Assembly: GCA_018700215.1 (NCBI GenBank)
Contig: JABIST010000075.1
Location: 1-6,906 of the forward strand
Reading direction: 5' to 3'
Source of the DNA: Dehalococcoidia bacterium
Lineage (GTDB): Bacteria > Chloroflexota > Dehalococcoidia > UBA2979
Length of the DNA stretch: 6,906 bases
Shown: positions 1 through 5,234 of the stretch, piece after piece
How positions within the stretch are numbered: the stretch's first letter is position 1
Layout of the letters: the number at the start of each line of letters is the position of its first letter
Made by a program: the position numbers and the translations under genes
Notes under the pieces: model-generated
Database searches by the model: none
Told to the model about the DNA's origin: nothing
What the model saw: the letters and a program-made list of their open reading frames with translations, nothing else

Positions 1-109
1 GAAGCGCGGTCTTGCCGCACTTCTCGCAAGGGTGCTCCGTGGGGGATCCGAATGGCTCGCGCTTTTCGTAGCGGTGGCCCTTTTCACAACGGTAATCGTA
101 GGTCGGCAC
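1..109 (-). CDS. FmdB-family zinc-ribbon protein, 5' part only
   Basis: The minus strand reads from a GTG at 109 toward the left edge, giving 36 codons that begin MPTYDYRCEKGHRYEKRE. The MPTYxYxC opening is typical of the small FmdB/CxxC-type regulatory proteins, which have a single zinc ribbon near the N-terminus. Visible candidate ligands are Cys8, His12 (a CxxGH variant where many members have CxxC) and the pair Cys28/Cys31 (CEKC). A strong GAGGAGG Shine-Dalgarno lies just upstream at about 113-119. An ATG two bases earlier (111) opens another frame without the family signature, so GTG 109 is preferred. The gene diverges from rpsB. The family has no well-defined biochemical role; DNA binding is only suggested by the fold. 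The C-terminal part lies outside the window. Confidence 0.78.
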   Translation of the reverse strand, partial: MPTYDYRCEKGHRYEKREPFGSPTEHPCEKCGKTAL

Positions 110-120
110 ATGACCTCCTC

Positions 121-135
121 GGTGCGGTCCGCACC
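121..135. repeat. 15-bp perfect palindrome upstream of the FmdB-like gene
   Basis: The bases ggtgcgg-t-ccgcacc form two perfect 7-bp arms around one central base. The element sits directly upstream of the Shine-Dalgarno (about 113-119) of the minus-strand FmdB-like gene. It could be an operator for a dimeric repressor or a small 5'UTR hairpin (six pairs, three-base loop). It is not a convincing terminator, because the T-rich run on the minus strand (complement of 136-146) precedes the hairpin. The symmetry is directly visible; the role is inferred. Confidence 0.5.
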
Positions 136-167
136 GAAAAACAAACTTGCGGAACGGTGAGCGATCC

Positions 168-196
168 ATGATCTCGGTCTTTGTGCAGAATCGCAA
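168..196 (-). promoter_or_regulatory. Possible promoter for the FmdB-like gene
   Basis: On the minus strand, TTGCGA (196-191) and GATCAT (173-168) are separated by exactly 17 bases. Each matches the sigma-70 consensus at four of six positions. A transcript starting near 160 would include the 121-135 palindrome in its leader. The match is weak, and no better pair was found between this gene and rpsB on this strand. Confidence 0.2.
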
Positions 197-264
197 GCGT
201 GCTCGATGGAGGGGTTGAGACGGAGATGGGGAAACGGCGCTGGTACCTCGGTGAAATGGACACC

Positions 265-270
265 TATACT
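265..270 (+). promoter_or_regulatory. Candidate -10 element of the rpsB operon promoter
   Basis: TATACT at 265-270 matches the -10 consensus TATAAT at five of six positions and is a rare AT-rich hexamer in this GC-rich region. The expected -35 position (242-247, ggtacc) is a poor match, and TTGAGA at 215-220 is too distant. Transcription would begin near 277, leaving a leader of about 84 nt that includes the nested hairpin at 287-342. It is the best forward promoter candidate before rpsB, but it rests on the -10 alone. Confidence 0.4.
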
Positions 271-286
271 AGCGGAGCTATTAACT

Positions 287-342
287 ACGTAAGCCGGCGC
301 CTGTCCTCGCAGCCAGCGGGGGTAAATCTATGCGCCGGACGT
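287..342 (+). promoter_or_regulatory. Structured rpsB 5' leader, nested hairpin
   Basis: The 7-base arm ccggcgc (294-300) is perfectly complementary to gcgccgg (332-338). The flanking acgt (287-290) can add four pairs with acgt (339-342) across a three-base bulge. Inside the loop, cctcgc (305-310) can pair with gcgggg (316-321), with one G-U pair, around a five-base loop. The structure ends about five bases before the rpsB Shine-Dalgarno (348-354), so it does not cover it directly. Ribosomal protein genes are often controlled by their own product binding the leader, so an S2 autoregulatory site is possible. The pairing is visible; the function is inferred. Confidence 0.45.
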
Positions 343-360
343 CACTAGAGGAGGATTGCG

Positions 361-1230
361 GTGGCTTCAGCTACCACGATGCGGCAGCTGTTGGAGGCTG
401 GGGTCCACTTTGGGCACCAGACCCGGCGCTGGAACCCGCACATGCGCCCGTTCATTTTTGGCGAGCGCAACGGTATTCACATTCTTGACCTGGCTCAGAC
501 TGTCCCGAGGCTTGATGCCGCGCTGGAGAAGGTCCGCGAAGTAGCGGCGGCCGGCGACAAGGTGCTGTTTGTTGGCACCAAAAAGCAGGCGCGCGGGATC
601 ATCGAGCAGGAGGCCGAGAAGATCGGCATGCCGTACGTCAACAATCGTTGGCTGGGCGGGACGCTGACGAACTTCAGCACGATTGCCAAGCGGATCAAGT
701 ACTTCAACGAGCTGAGCGAGCGCTTTGAAGACAGCGAGGCGATTGAGCTGGAAGATTCCAGCGGATCGCTGCGCCAGACGAAGCGCGAGCGGCTGATGCT
801 GCAGAAGGAATACGGTCGGCTGACGCGTGCATTCTCCGGGCTGCGCTCGCTTGAGCGCCCACCAGGTGCGGTGTTCATCGTGGACCCGGCGATGGAAGAC
901 ATTGCTGTGCGCGAAGCGAACCGGGCGCGGATTCCGATCATCGCGATGTGCGACACGAACGCGAACCCGGACGTGATCGACTTCCCGGTGCCGTCTAACG
1001 ACGATGCGATCCGCGCGATCCAGTTGATGACTGGGCTGGTTGCGACGGCGATCCGCGAGGGCGTGGCGGTTGGCGAGGTGGAGCAACAGTTCCAACAGGC
1101 CAGCGCCGCGACCGAGGGCGGCGAGGAAGACCCGGGCGCGGCTGCGAACCCAGCGGTGGCAGCACCGGCGGCGGCAGCGGCACCGGCGGCACCGGCAGCA
1201 GCAACCGAAGCGAAGCCGGCGGCCGAGTAG
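361..1230 (+). CDS. rpsB: 30S ribosomal protein S2
   Basis: S2 is a structural protein of the small ribosomal subunit, near the platform/head junction. The 289-residue product opens with the S2 signature (LLEAGVHFGHQTRRWNPHM at 10-28), then FIFGERNGIHILDL (31-44), NNRWLGGTLTNF (94-105), PGAVFIVDP (168-176) and DTNANPDVIDFPVPSNDDAIRAI in two parts (198-220). The GTG start at 361 follows GAGGAGG (348-354) with a six-base gap. Two oddities are visible. The helical-hairpin region around 111-172 looks several residues longer than the usual form. A low-complexity tail rich in Ala, Pro and Glu spans 248-289, as in some other high-GC bacteria. It is the first gene of the forward cluster, 46 nt before tsf, and is probably co-transcribed with it. 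Identification is secure. Confidence 0.97.
   Translation: MASATTMRQLLEAGVHFGHQTRRWNPHMRPFIFGERNGIHILDLAQTVPRLDAALEKVREVAAAGDKVLFVGTKKQARGIIEQEAEKIGMPYVNNRWLGGTLTNFSTIAKRIKYFNELSERFEDSEAIELEDSSGSLRQTKRERLMLQKEYGRLTRAFSGLRSLERPPGAVFIVDPAMEDIAVREANRARIPIIAMCDTNANPDVIDFPVPSNDDAIRAIQLMTGLVATAIREGVAVGEVEQQFQQASAATEGGEEDPGAAANPAVAAPAAAAAPAAPAAATEAKPAAE
1162..1199 (+). repeat. GGCACCGGC repeat inside the rpsB tail
   Basis: Two perfect tandem copies of GGCACCGGC lie at 1179-1187 and 1188-1196, with a related GCACCGGC at 1162-1169 and GGC/GCA triplets between them. They encode the Ala/Pro low-complexity tail of S2. Such a tract could change length by slippage in 3- or 9-base steps without breaking the frame. 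It looks like a coding simple repeat, not a mobile or regulatory element. Confidence 0.55.
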
Positions 1231-1276
1231 CCGCCCAGGCGAACCGACACAGCGACGAGAACGGACGAGGAACACA

Positions 1277-1777
1277 GTGGTCACTACGGACGACATTAAG
1301 CGCCTGCGCGAAGAGACGGGCGCGGGCGTGATGGACAGCAAGCGAGCGCTGGAAGAGGCCGCAGGCGACTTCGAGAAGGCTCGAGAACTGATTCGCGCGC
1401 ACGGTATTGCCGCGGCGGCGAAGCGTGCGGATCGCACAACGAGCGAGGGACTGGTTGAGTCCTACATCCACGGGGCGGGCCGGATTGGCGCGCTGGTGGA
1501 GATTCAGTGCGAGACGGACTTCGTGGCGCGGACCGACACGTTCAAGGAGCTGGCACGCGACGTTGCGATGCACATCGCGGCGATGCACCCGCTGGCATTG
1601 GTTGCCGAGGATGTCCCGGCCGATGCGCCGGGCAAGCCGGAAGACCAGGCGCTGCTGACGCAATCGTTCATCAAGGACAACAGCCAGACGATTGGCGAAC
1701 TGGTGCAGGCGGCGATTGGCCAGACCGGGGAAAACATCCGAATCGCGCGGTTCTCACGATTCGAACTGGGGAGCTAG
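1277..1777 (+). CDS. tsf: Elongation factor Ts, short form
   Basis: EF-Ts is the cytosolic nucleotide exchange factor that removes GDP from EF-Tu. The 166-residue product starts MVTTDDIKRLREETGAGVMD; residues 1-45 match the UBA-like N-terminal module with its LREETGAGVMDSKRAL motif. The second signature, ETDFVAR, is at 79-85; its Asp81-Phe82 correspond to the pair that in E. coli enters EF-Tu and disturbs the magnesium site. It ends IRIARFSRFELGS, a normal family C-terminus, so it is complete but lacks the second core repeat of the roughly 280-residue E. coli protein. Thermus and many Chloroflexota also have short forms. The GTG start at 1277 follows GAGG (1267-1270) with a six-base gap. Upstream in-frame codons have no family similarity. 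Confidence 0.96.
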   Translation: MVTTDDIKRLREETGAGVMDSKRALEEAAGDFEKARELIRAHGIAAAAKRADRTTSEGLVESYIHGAGRIGALVEIQCETDFVARTDTFKELARDVAMHIAAMHPLALVAEDVPADAPGKPEDQALLTQSFIKDNSQTIGELVQAAIGQTGENIRIARFSRFELGS

Positions 1778-1786
1778 CCCGAAGCT

Positions 1787-1829
1787 GAGCGCGGAACCGG
1801 GCGGTCGCGGCGCTCGTTCTGCATAGGCT
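1787..1829 (+). promoter_or_regulatory. Weak hairpin and possible -10 in the tsf-frr gap
   Basis: The 89-base gap between tsf and frr contains gagcgc (1787-1792), which can pair with gcgctc (1810-1815) around a 17-base loop and is followed by gttct. A TAGGCT hexamer (1824-1829) downstream resembles a -10 element, but I see no matching -35 at the right distance. Together they could mark partial termination followed by a separate start for frr, but each signal is weak. The gap does not hold a recognisable fragment of pyrH. Confidence 0.2.
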
Positions 1830-1866
1830 ATCGTTGGACCGGGCAGGCACCGGCGCGGAGGACATC

Positions 1867-2427
1867 ATGGCGATTGACGACATCCTCTCGGGCGCAGACG
1901 CGAGCATGGATAAGGCCGTAGACGCGTATCAGATGGTGTTGGCGAGCGTTCGTACGGGACGAGCGAGCACGGCGTTGGTGGAACACTTTCAGGTGGAGCA
2001 TTACGGGCAGCGGATGCCGCTGAACCAGCTTGCAACGCTGGGCGCTCCGGAGGCGCAGCTGATCACGATTCAGCCCTGGGACCGCAGCGCGGTGGATTCG
2101 ATCATGAAGGCGATCCAGACAAGCGATCTGGGGATCACGCCGCAGAGCGACGGGGCAATGATTCGGCTGCCGATTCCCCCGCTGACCGAAGACCGACGCA
2201 AAGACATGGTGAAGCAGCTCCATCAGAAGACGGAGGACGCTCGTATCACCGTGCGCGGCGCCCGTCGGCATGCGATGGACGAGCTGAAGAAGGGGCTGCG
2301 GAGTCACGATCTCTCCGAAGACGACGAGCACCGCGCCGAGGCCGCCATCGAGAAATCGACTCAAGACCACATCGCGCGGCTGGATGAGCTGAGCAAGCAG
2401 AAGGAGCTGGAGCTCCTGGAAGTCTAG
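1867..2427 (+). CDS. frr: Ribosome recycling factor
   Basis: RRF acts with EF-G to split the post-termination ribosome. The product has 186 residues, the normal length (about 185). Recognisable stretches are VRTGRAST (28-35), the inter-domain region with PLNQLATLGAPE (51-62), ITIQPWD (66-72), SDGAMIRLPIPPLTEDRRKD (94-113) and the basic helix VRGARRHAMDELKK in the long three-helix domain, ending in LSEDDEHR and a C-terminal helix. The ATG at 1867 follows GGAGGA (1857-1862) at ideal spacing; an upstream in-frame TTG (1834) would add 11 unconserved residues. It directly follows tsf, where pyrH usually lies between them. The gap to uppS is 96 bases. Confidence 0.96.
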   Translation: MAIDDILSGADASMDKAVDAYQMVLASVRTGRASTALVEHFQVEHYGQRMPLNQLATLGAPEAQLITIQPWDRSAVDSIMKAIQTSDLGITPQSDGAMIRLPIPPLTEDRRKDMVKQLHQKTEDARITVRGARRHAMDELKKGLRSHDLSEDDEHRAEAAIEKSTQDHIARLDELSKQKELELLEV

Positions 2428-2457
2428 TGACTGCTGAGTGGAAGGCTGCACCGGAGC

Positions 2458-2480
2458 GGCAACGATCCTGATTCGTTGTC
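2458..2480 (+). promoter_or_regulatory. Hairpin in the frr-uppS spacer
   Basis: The arms ggcaacga (2458-2465) and tcgttgtc (2473-2480) form eight pairs, including one G-U, around a seven-base loop. No U-run follows, so it is not a standard terminator; an RNA processing or stability element is possible. It contains the TTG at 2476 that could be read as an earlier uppS start, which makes that start less likely. Confidence 0.35.
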
Positions 2481-2523
2481 ACCGAGCAGGCAGACCGGCG
2501 AGGAGCCGAAACGGAAGGCCGCA

Positions 2524-3282
2524 GTGGTAGTTGAACCGGCCGCATCGGTCCCGCCGCTTCCCGCACTACACGCGGTCCCTGAGCACGTGGCGATCATCAT
2601 GGACGGCAATGGCCGCTGGGCGAACGAGCGCGGTCTGCGTCGCAGCGAGGGACATCGCGCCGGGGCCGAAGCGATCCGGCCTGTGCTTGAGCGCTTCGGA
2701 CAGCACGGCGTCTCTGTACTGACCCTGTTCGGTTTCTCGACTGAGAACTGGGGACGGCCGCGGCCCGAGGTGCAATCGATCCTGAGGCTCGGCGGCGACT
2801 TCATCGACAGCCACCTCGGTGAGCTGCATGAGGCGGGCGTGCAGCTTCGGCACCTGGGTGAACTGGAGCGGCTGCCGGGCTGGTTGCAGAAGCGGGTAGC
2901 ACGCGCGGTGAAGCAGACGCAGGGCAACTCGCGGATGATTCTTAATTTGGCGTTCAACTACGGCGGGCGAGCGGACATTGTTTCGGCGGTGCAGCAGCTG
3001 ATCGCGGAAGGGGTGCCGGCAGAAGAGGTGACGGAGGAGGCGATTAGCTGTCGCCTTGCGACCGCCGGACTGCCAGAGCCCGATCTACTGATCCGTACGG
3101 GTGGCGAGGCACGGATGTCCAACTTCCTGGTCTGGCAGGCGACCTACTCCGAGTACTACTTCACCGAGACGCTGTGGCCGGACTTCGGACCGGCGGCGAT
3201 TGACGCCGCACTGATTGAGTTCGGGCAGCGCCAGCGTCGCTTCGGGTTGGTCTCGAACGACGGCGACGAAGACGACGACTAG
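2524..3282 (+). CDS. uppS: Undecaprenyl diphosphate synthase (cis-prenyltransferase)
   Basis: UppS adds isopentenyl units in cis to farnesyl diphosphate (or a similar primer), making the C55 lipid carrier for peptidoglycan and other wall polymers. The motifs are clear: HVAIIMDGNGRWA with catalytic Asp27 (Asp26 in E. coli), GHRAGAEAI (44-51), LTLFGFSTENW (66-76), LNLAFNYGGRADI, and the diphosphate-binding block with Arg191, Arg197, Ser199 and Glu210, equivalent to E. coli Arg194, Arg200, Ser202 and Glu213. I chose GTG 2524 because GGAAGG (2513-2518) lies five bases upstream and the length (252) matches the E. coli enzyme (253). The alternative TTG 2476 has no good ribosome-binding site and sits in a hairpin. 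The C-terminus is strongly acidic (DGDEDDD). cdsA begins 12 bases later. Confidence 0.95.
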   Translation: MVVEPAASVPPLPALHAVPEHVAIIMDGNGRWANERGLRRSEGHRAGAEAIRPVLERFGQHGVSVLTLFGFSTENWGRPRPEVQSILRLGGDFIDSHLGELHEAGVQLRHLGELERLPGWLQKRVARAVKQTQGNSRMILNLAFNYGGRADIVSAVQQLIAEGVPAEEVTEEAISCRLATAGLPEPDLLIRTGGEARMSNFLVWQATYSEYYFTETLWPDFGPAAIDAALIEFGQRQRRFGLVSNDGDEDDD

Positions 3283-3294
3283 GCCGGGCTGCCG

Positions 3295-4083
3295 GTGCTG
3301 ACTCAACGGTTGATGGTGGCGGCGATCGGGCTGCCGATTCTGGCAGCGATGATCGCTTCGCCGGAACCGGTGTTCGCCGCGGCGATTGAGGTGATCCTGG
3401 CGATCGCCGCATTCGAGCTGGTTCGCAGTGCCCAGACGGACGACGGCGAGTTGACGGCGCCGGTGGGCGCGGCGGCGGCGGCGGCGGTGCTGGTGGCGCT
3501 GACTCGTACGGGCCTCGGACCATCGATCTGGGCGTTGCTCTTGCCGACGGTGCTCGCGTTGATGCTGCTGATCCGAGGCCGGACAACGTTCGGTGACTCG
3601 CTGACCGGGTGGTGGCTGGGCGCTGTGCTGTACCTCGGCGTGTTGGGTGGGCATCTCGTGCTGTTACGCGAGGTGGACGAGGGTCAGCGCTGGTTGCTGG
3701 TGCTGCTGGGGACGGTGTTCGCGACCGACACGGGCGCGTATGCGATCGGTCGGCTGTTCGGTCGGCACAAGATGGCGCCGCAGATCTCGCCGAAGAAGAC
3801 GTGGGAGGGCGCGGTTGGTGGATTCGCCTTCGGAGCCGCGGCAGGGGTGGCGGTGCCGTTGCTGCTGAACCTGGACGTCACGAGTTTGACGATCGTGCTG
3901 ATCGCGGTGGGGGCGCCAATCGCGGCAATCGGTGGCGACCTGGTGGAATCGGCGCTGAAGCGGCGGCTGGGCGTGAAGGACATGTCGAACCTGCTGCCGG
4001 GGCACGGCGGGTTCCTCGATCGGCTCGACTCACTACTCTTCGCAGGACCATGGATATATTGGATCGTGAGATGGCTGAACTAA
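3295..4083 (+). CDS. cdsA: Phosphatidate cytidylyltransferase (CDP-diglyceride synthase)
   Basis: CdsA is a multi-spanning membrane enzyme that makes CDP-diacylglycerol from CTP and phosphatidic acid, the precursor of bacterial phospholipids. The 262-residue product is mostly hydrophobic, with several membrane segments. It has the loop TDTGAYAIGRLFGRHKMAP followed by ISPKKTWEGAVGG, and the CDS signature at 219-245: Ser219, Lys222-Arg223, Lys228-Asp229, PGHGG (235-239), Asp242-Arg243 and Asp245, the acidic pair expected to bind metal. The GTG start at 3295 gives MLTQRLMVAAIGLPIL, a normal family N-terminus, but has no clear Shine-Dalgarno; only 12 bases separate it from the uppS stop, so translational coupling is likely. 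The 3' end overlaps dxr by 13 bases. Confidence 0.95.
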   Translation: MLTQRLMVAAIGLPILAAMIASPEPVFAAAIEVILAIAAFELVRSAQTDDGELTAPVGAAAAAAVLVALTRTGLGPSIWALLLPTVLALMLLIRGRTTFGDSLTGWWLGAVLYLGVLGGHLVLLREVDEGQRWLLVLLGTVFATDTGAYAIGRLFGRHKMAPQISPKKTWEGAVGGFAFGAAAGVAVPLLLNLDVTSLTIVLIAVGAPIAAIGGDLVESALKRRLGVKDMSNLLPGHGGFLDRLDSLLFAGPWIYWIVRWLN

Positions 4084-5234
4084 CACGACTCGCAATCCTT
4101 GGATCCACCGGATCGGTCGGGCAGCAGGCGCTGGACGTGGTGCGCGGGCTGCCCGAGCGGTTTCGGGTGGTGGCGCTCGCGGCCGGCGGCAACATCGAGC
4201 AGCTACGCCAGCAGGCCACGGAGTTCGCCCCGGCGGCGCTGTGTGCGTTGCCGAGTGCCGAGGCGGAGGCGCTGCGGGCGGAGTTCCCGAAGAGCGAGTG
4301 GCAGAGCCTCGAAGAGATCGTGACGCGGGACGACGTGGACGTGGTGCTGGCGGCGAGCAGTGGGTTGGCGGGGTTGCAGGCGACGCTGGCGGCGCTACGC
4401 GCCGGCAAGAAGGTGGCGATCGCCAACAAGGAGGCGCTGGTCGTCGGCGGTGCGGTGGTGCGTGCGGCGCTGGCGGAGGGGGAGTCACTGGGCGCGGAGC
4501 TGCGACCGGTGGACTCGGAGCATTCGGCGATCTGGCAGTGCCTCTGGGGCGAGCCGGTGGAGGGGATCGGTCGGCTGACACTGACCGCCTCGGGTGGCGC
4601 GTTTCGCGACCTGAGCCTCGAGGAGCTGGAGCAGGTGACGCCAGCACAGGCGCTGAAGCACCCGACGTGGCAGATGGGGCCGAAGGTGACGATCGACAGC
4701 GCGACGCTGTTCAACAAGGGACTCGAGGCGCTTGAAGCTCGATGGTTGTTCGACATTCCGCTGGACCGGATCGACGTGCTGCAACATCGAGAGAGCGTGA
4801 TTCACAGCATGGTGACGTTCACCGACGGATCGGTGAAGGCACAGCTTGGAGAGCCGGACATGCGGCTACCGATCCAGGTGGCGCTGGCCTACCCTGATCG
4901 GGCGGTCGCAGAACCGGCACCGCCGCTGGACCTGGCGGCACGTGGAGCGCTGCACTTCTCCGCGGTGGACGTGGAGCGCTATCCGGCGATGGCGATCGCG
5001 CTGGAGGCGGGGCGTCGAGAAGACACGACGGCGGCCGCGGTTTCGGGCGCGGACGAGTCAGCAGTGGCACATTTCCTGGCGAACCGTTGCCGATTCACGG
5101 ACATCCCCCGACTGCTGGAACTGGCGCTAGAGACACATACCCCGACAATGGAACCTGACCTTGAGGCACTGCTGGCCGCCGAAGCGTGGGGGCGGCAAGT
5201 GGTAGACGACGCGGTGAGCGCGGGAGTCCGATGA
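4071..5234 (+). CDS. dxr: 1-deoxy-D-xylulose 5-phosphate reductoisomerase
   Basis: Dxr (IspC) converts DXP to 2-C-methyl-D-erythritol 4-phosphate with NADPH and a divalent metal, the second step of the MEP isoprenoid pathway and the fosmidomycin target. Residues 9-17 hold the nucleotide-binding ILGSTGSVG; ANKEALVVGG begins at 118; metal ligands Asp148 and Glu150 lie in VDSEHSAIWQCL and Glu219 in NKGLE (215-219). HPTW (197-200) with GPKVTIDSATL, and HSMVTFTDGSVKAQLGEPDM, are also clear. At 325-329 the usual NAANE-type motif reads SGADE, although the following FTDI helix region is normal. Length is 387, within the family range. ATG 4071 gives the standard N-terminus; ATG 4050, seven codons earlier, is possible but its AGGA lies only two bases away. 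The stop overlaps the rseP start as ATGA. Confidence 0.95.
   Translation: MAELTRLAILGSTGSVGQQALDVVRGLPERFRVVALAAGGNIEQLRQQATEFAPAALCALPSAEAEALRAEFPKSEWQSLEEIVTRDDVDVVLAASSGLAGLQATLAALRAGKKVAIANKEALVVGGAVVRAALAEGESLGAELRPVDSEHSAIWQCLWGEPVEGIGRLTLTASGGAFRDLSLEELEQVTPAQALKHPTWQMGPKVTIDSATLFNKGLEALEARWLFDIPLDRIDVLQHRESVIHSMVTFTDGSVKAQLGEPDMRLPIQVALAYPDRAVAEPAPPLDLAARGALHFSAVDVERYPAMAIALEAGRREDTTAAAVSGADESAVAHFLANRCRFTDIPRLLELALETHTPTMEPDLEALLAAEAWGRQVVDDAVSAGVR

Noticed and set aside
367..1437. Long minus-strand open frame opposite rpsB and tsf
   Set aside because: It overlaps two secure genes, is rich in Arg, His and Ser and has no family motif. It is the usual shadow of GC-rich codons.
3609..4049. 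Upstream extension of the dxr frame across cdsA
   Set aside because: The stretch is Arg/Gly-rich translation of cdsA in another frame; the Dxr family starts just before ILGSTGSVG.
3878..4756. Minus-strand open frame opposite cdsA and dxr
   Set aside because: It has low-complexity Ser/Ala/Pro composition, no motif and lies wholly against conserved genes.
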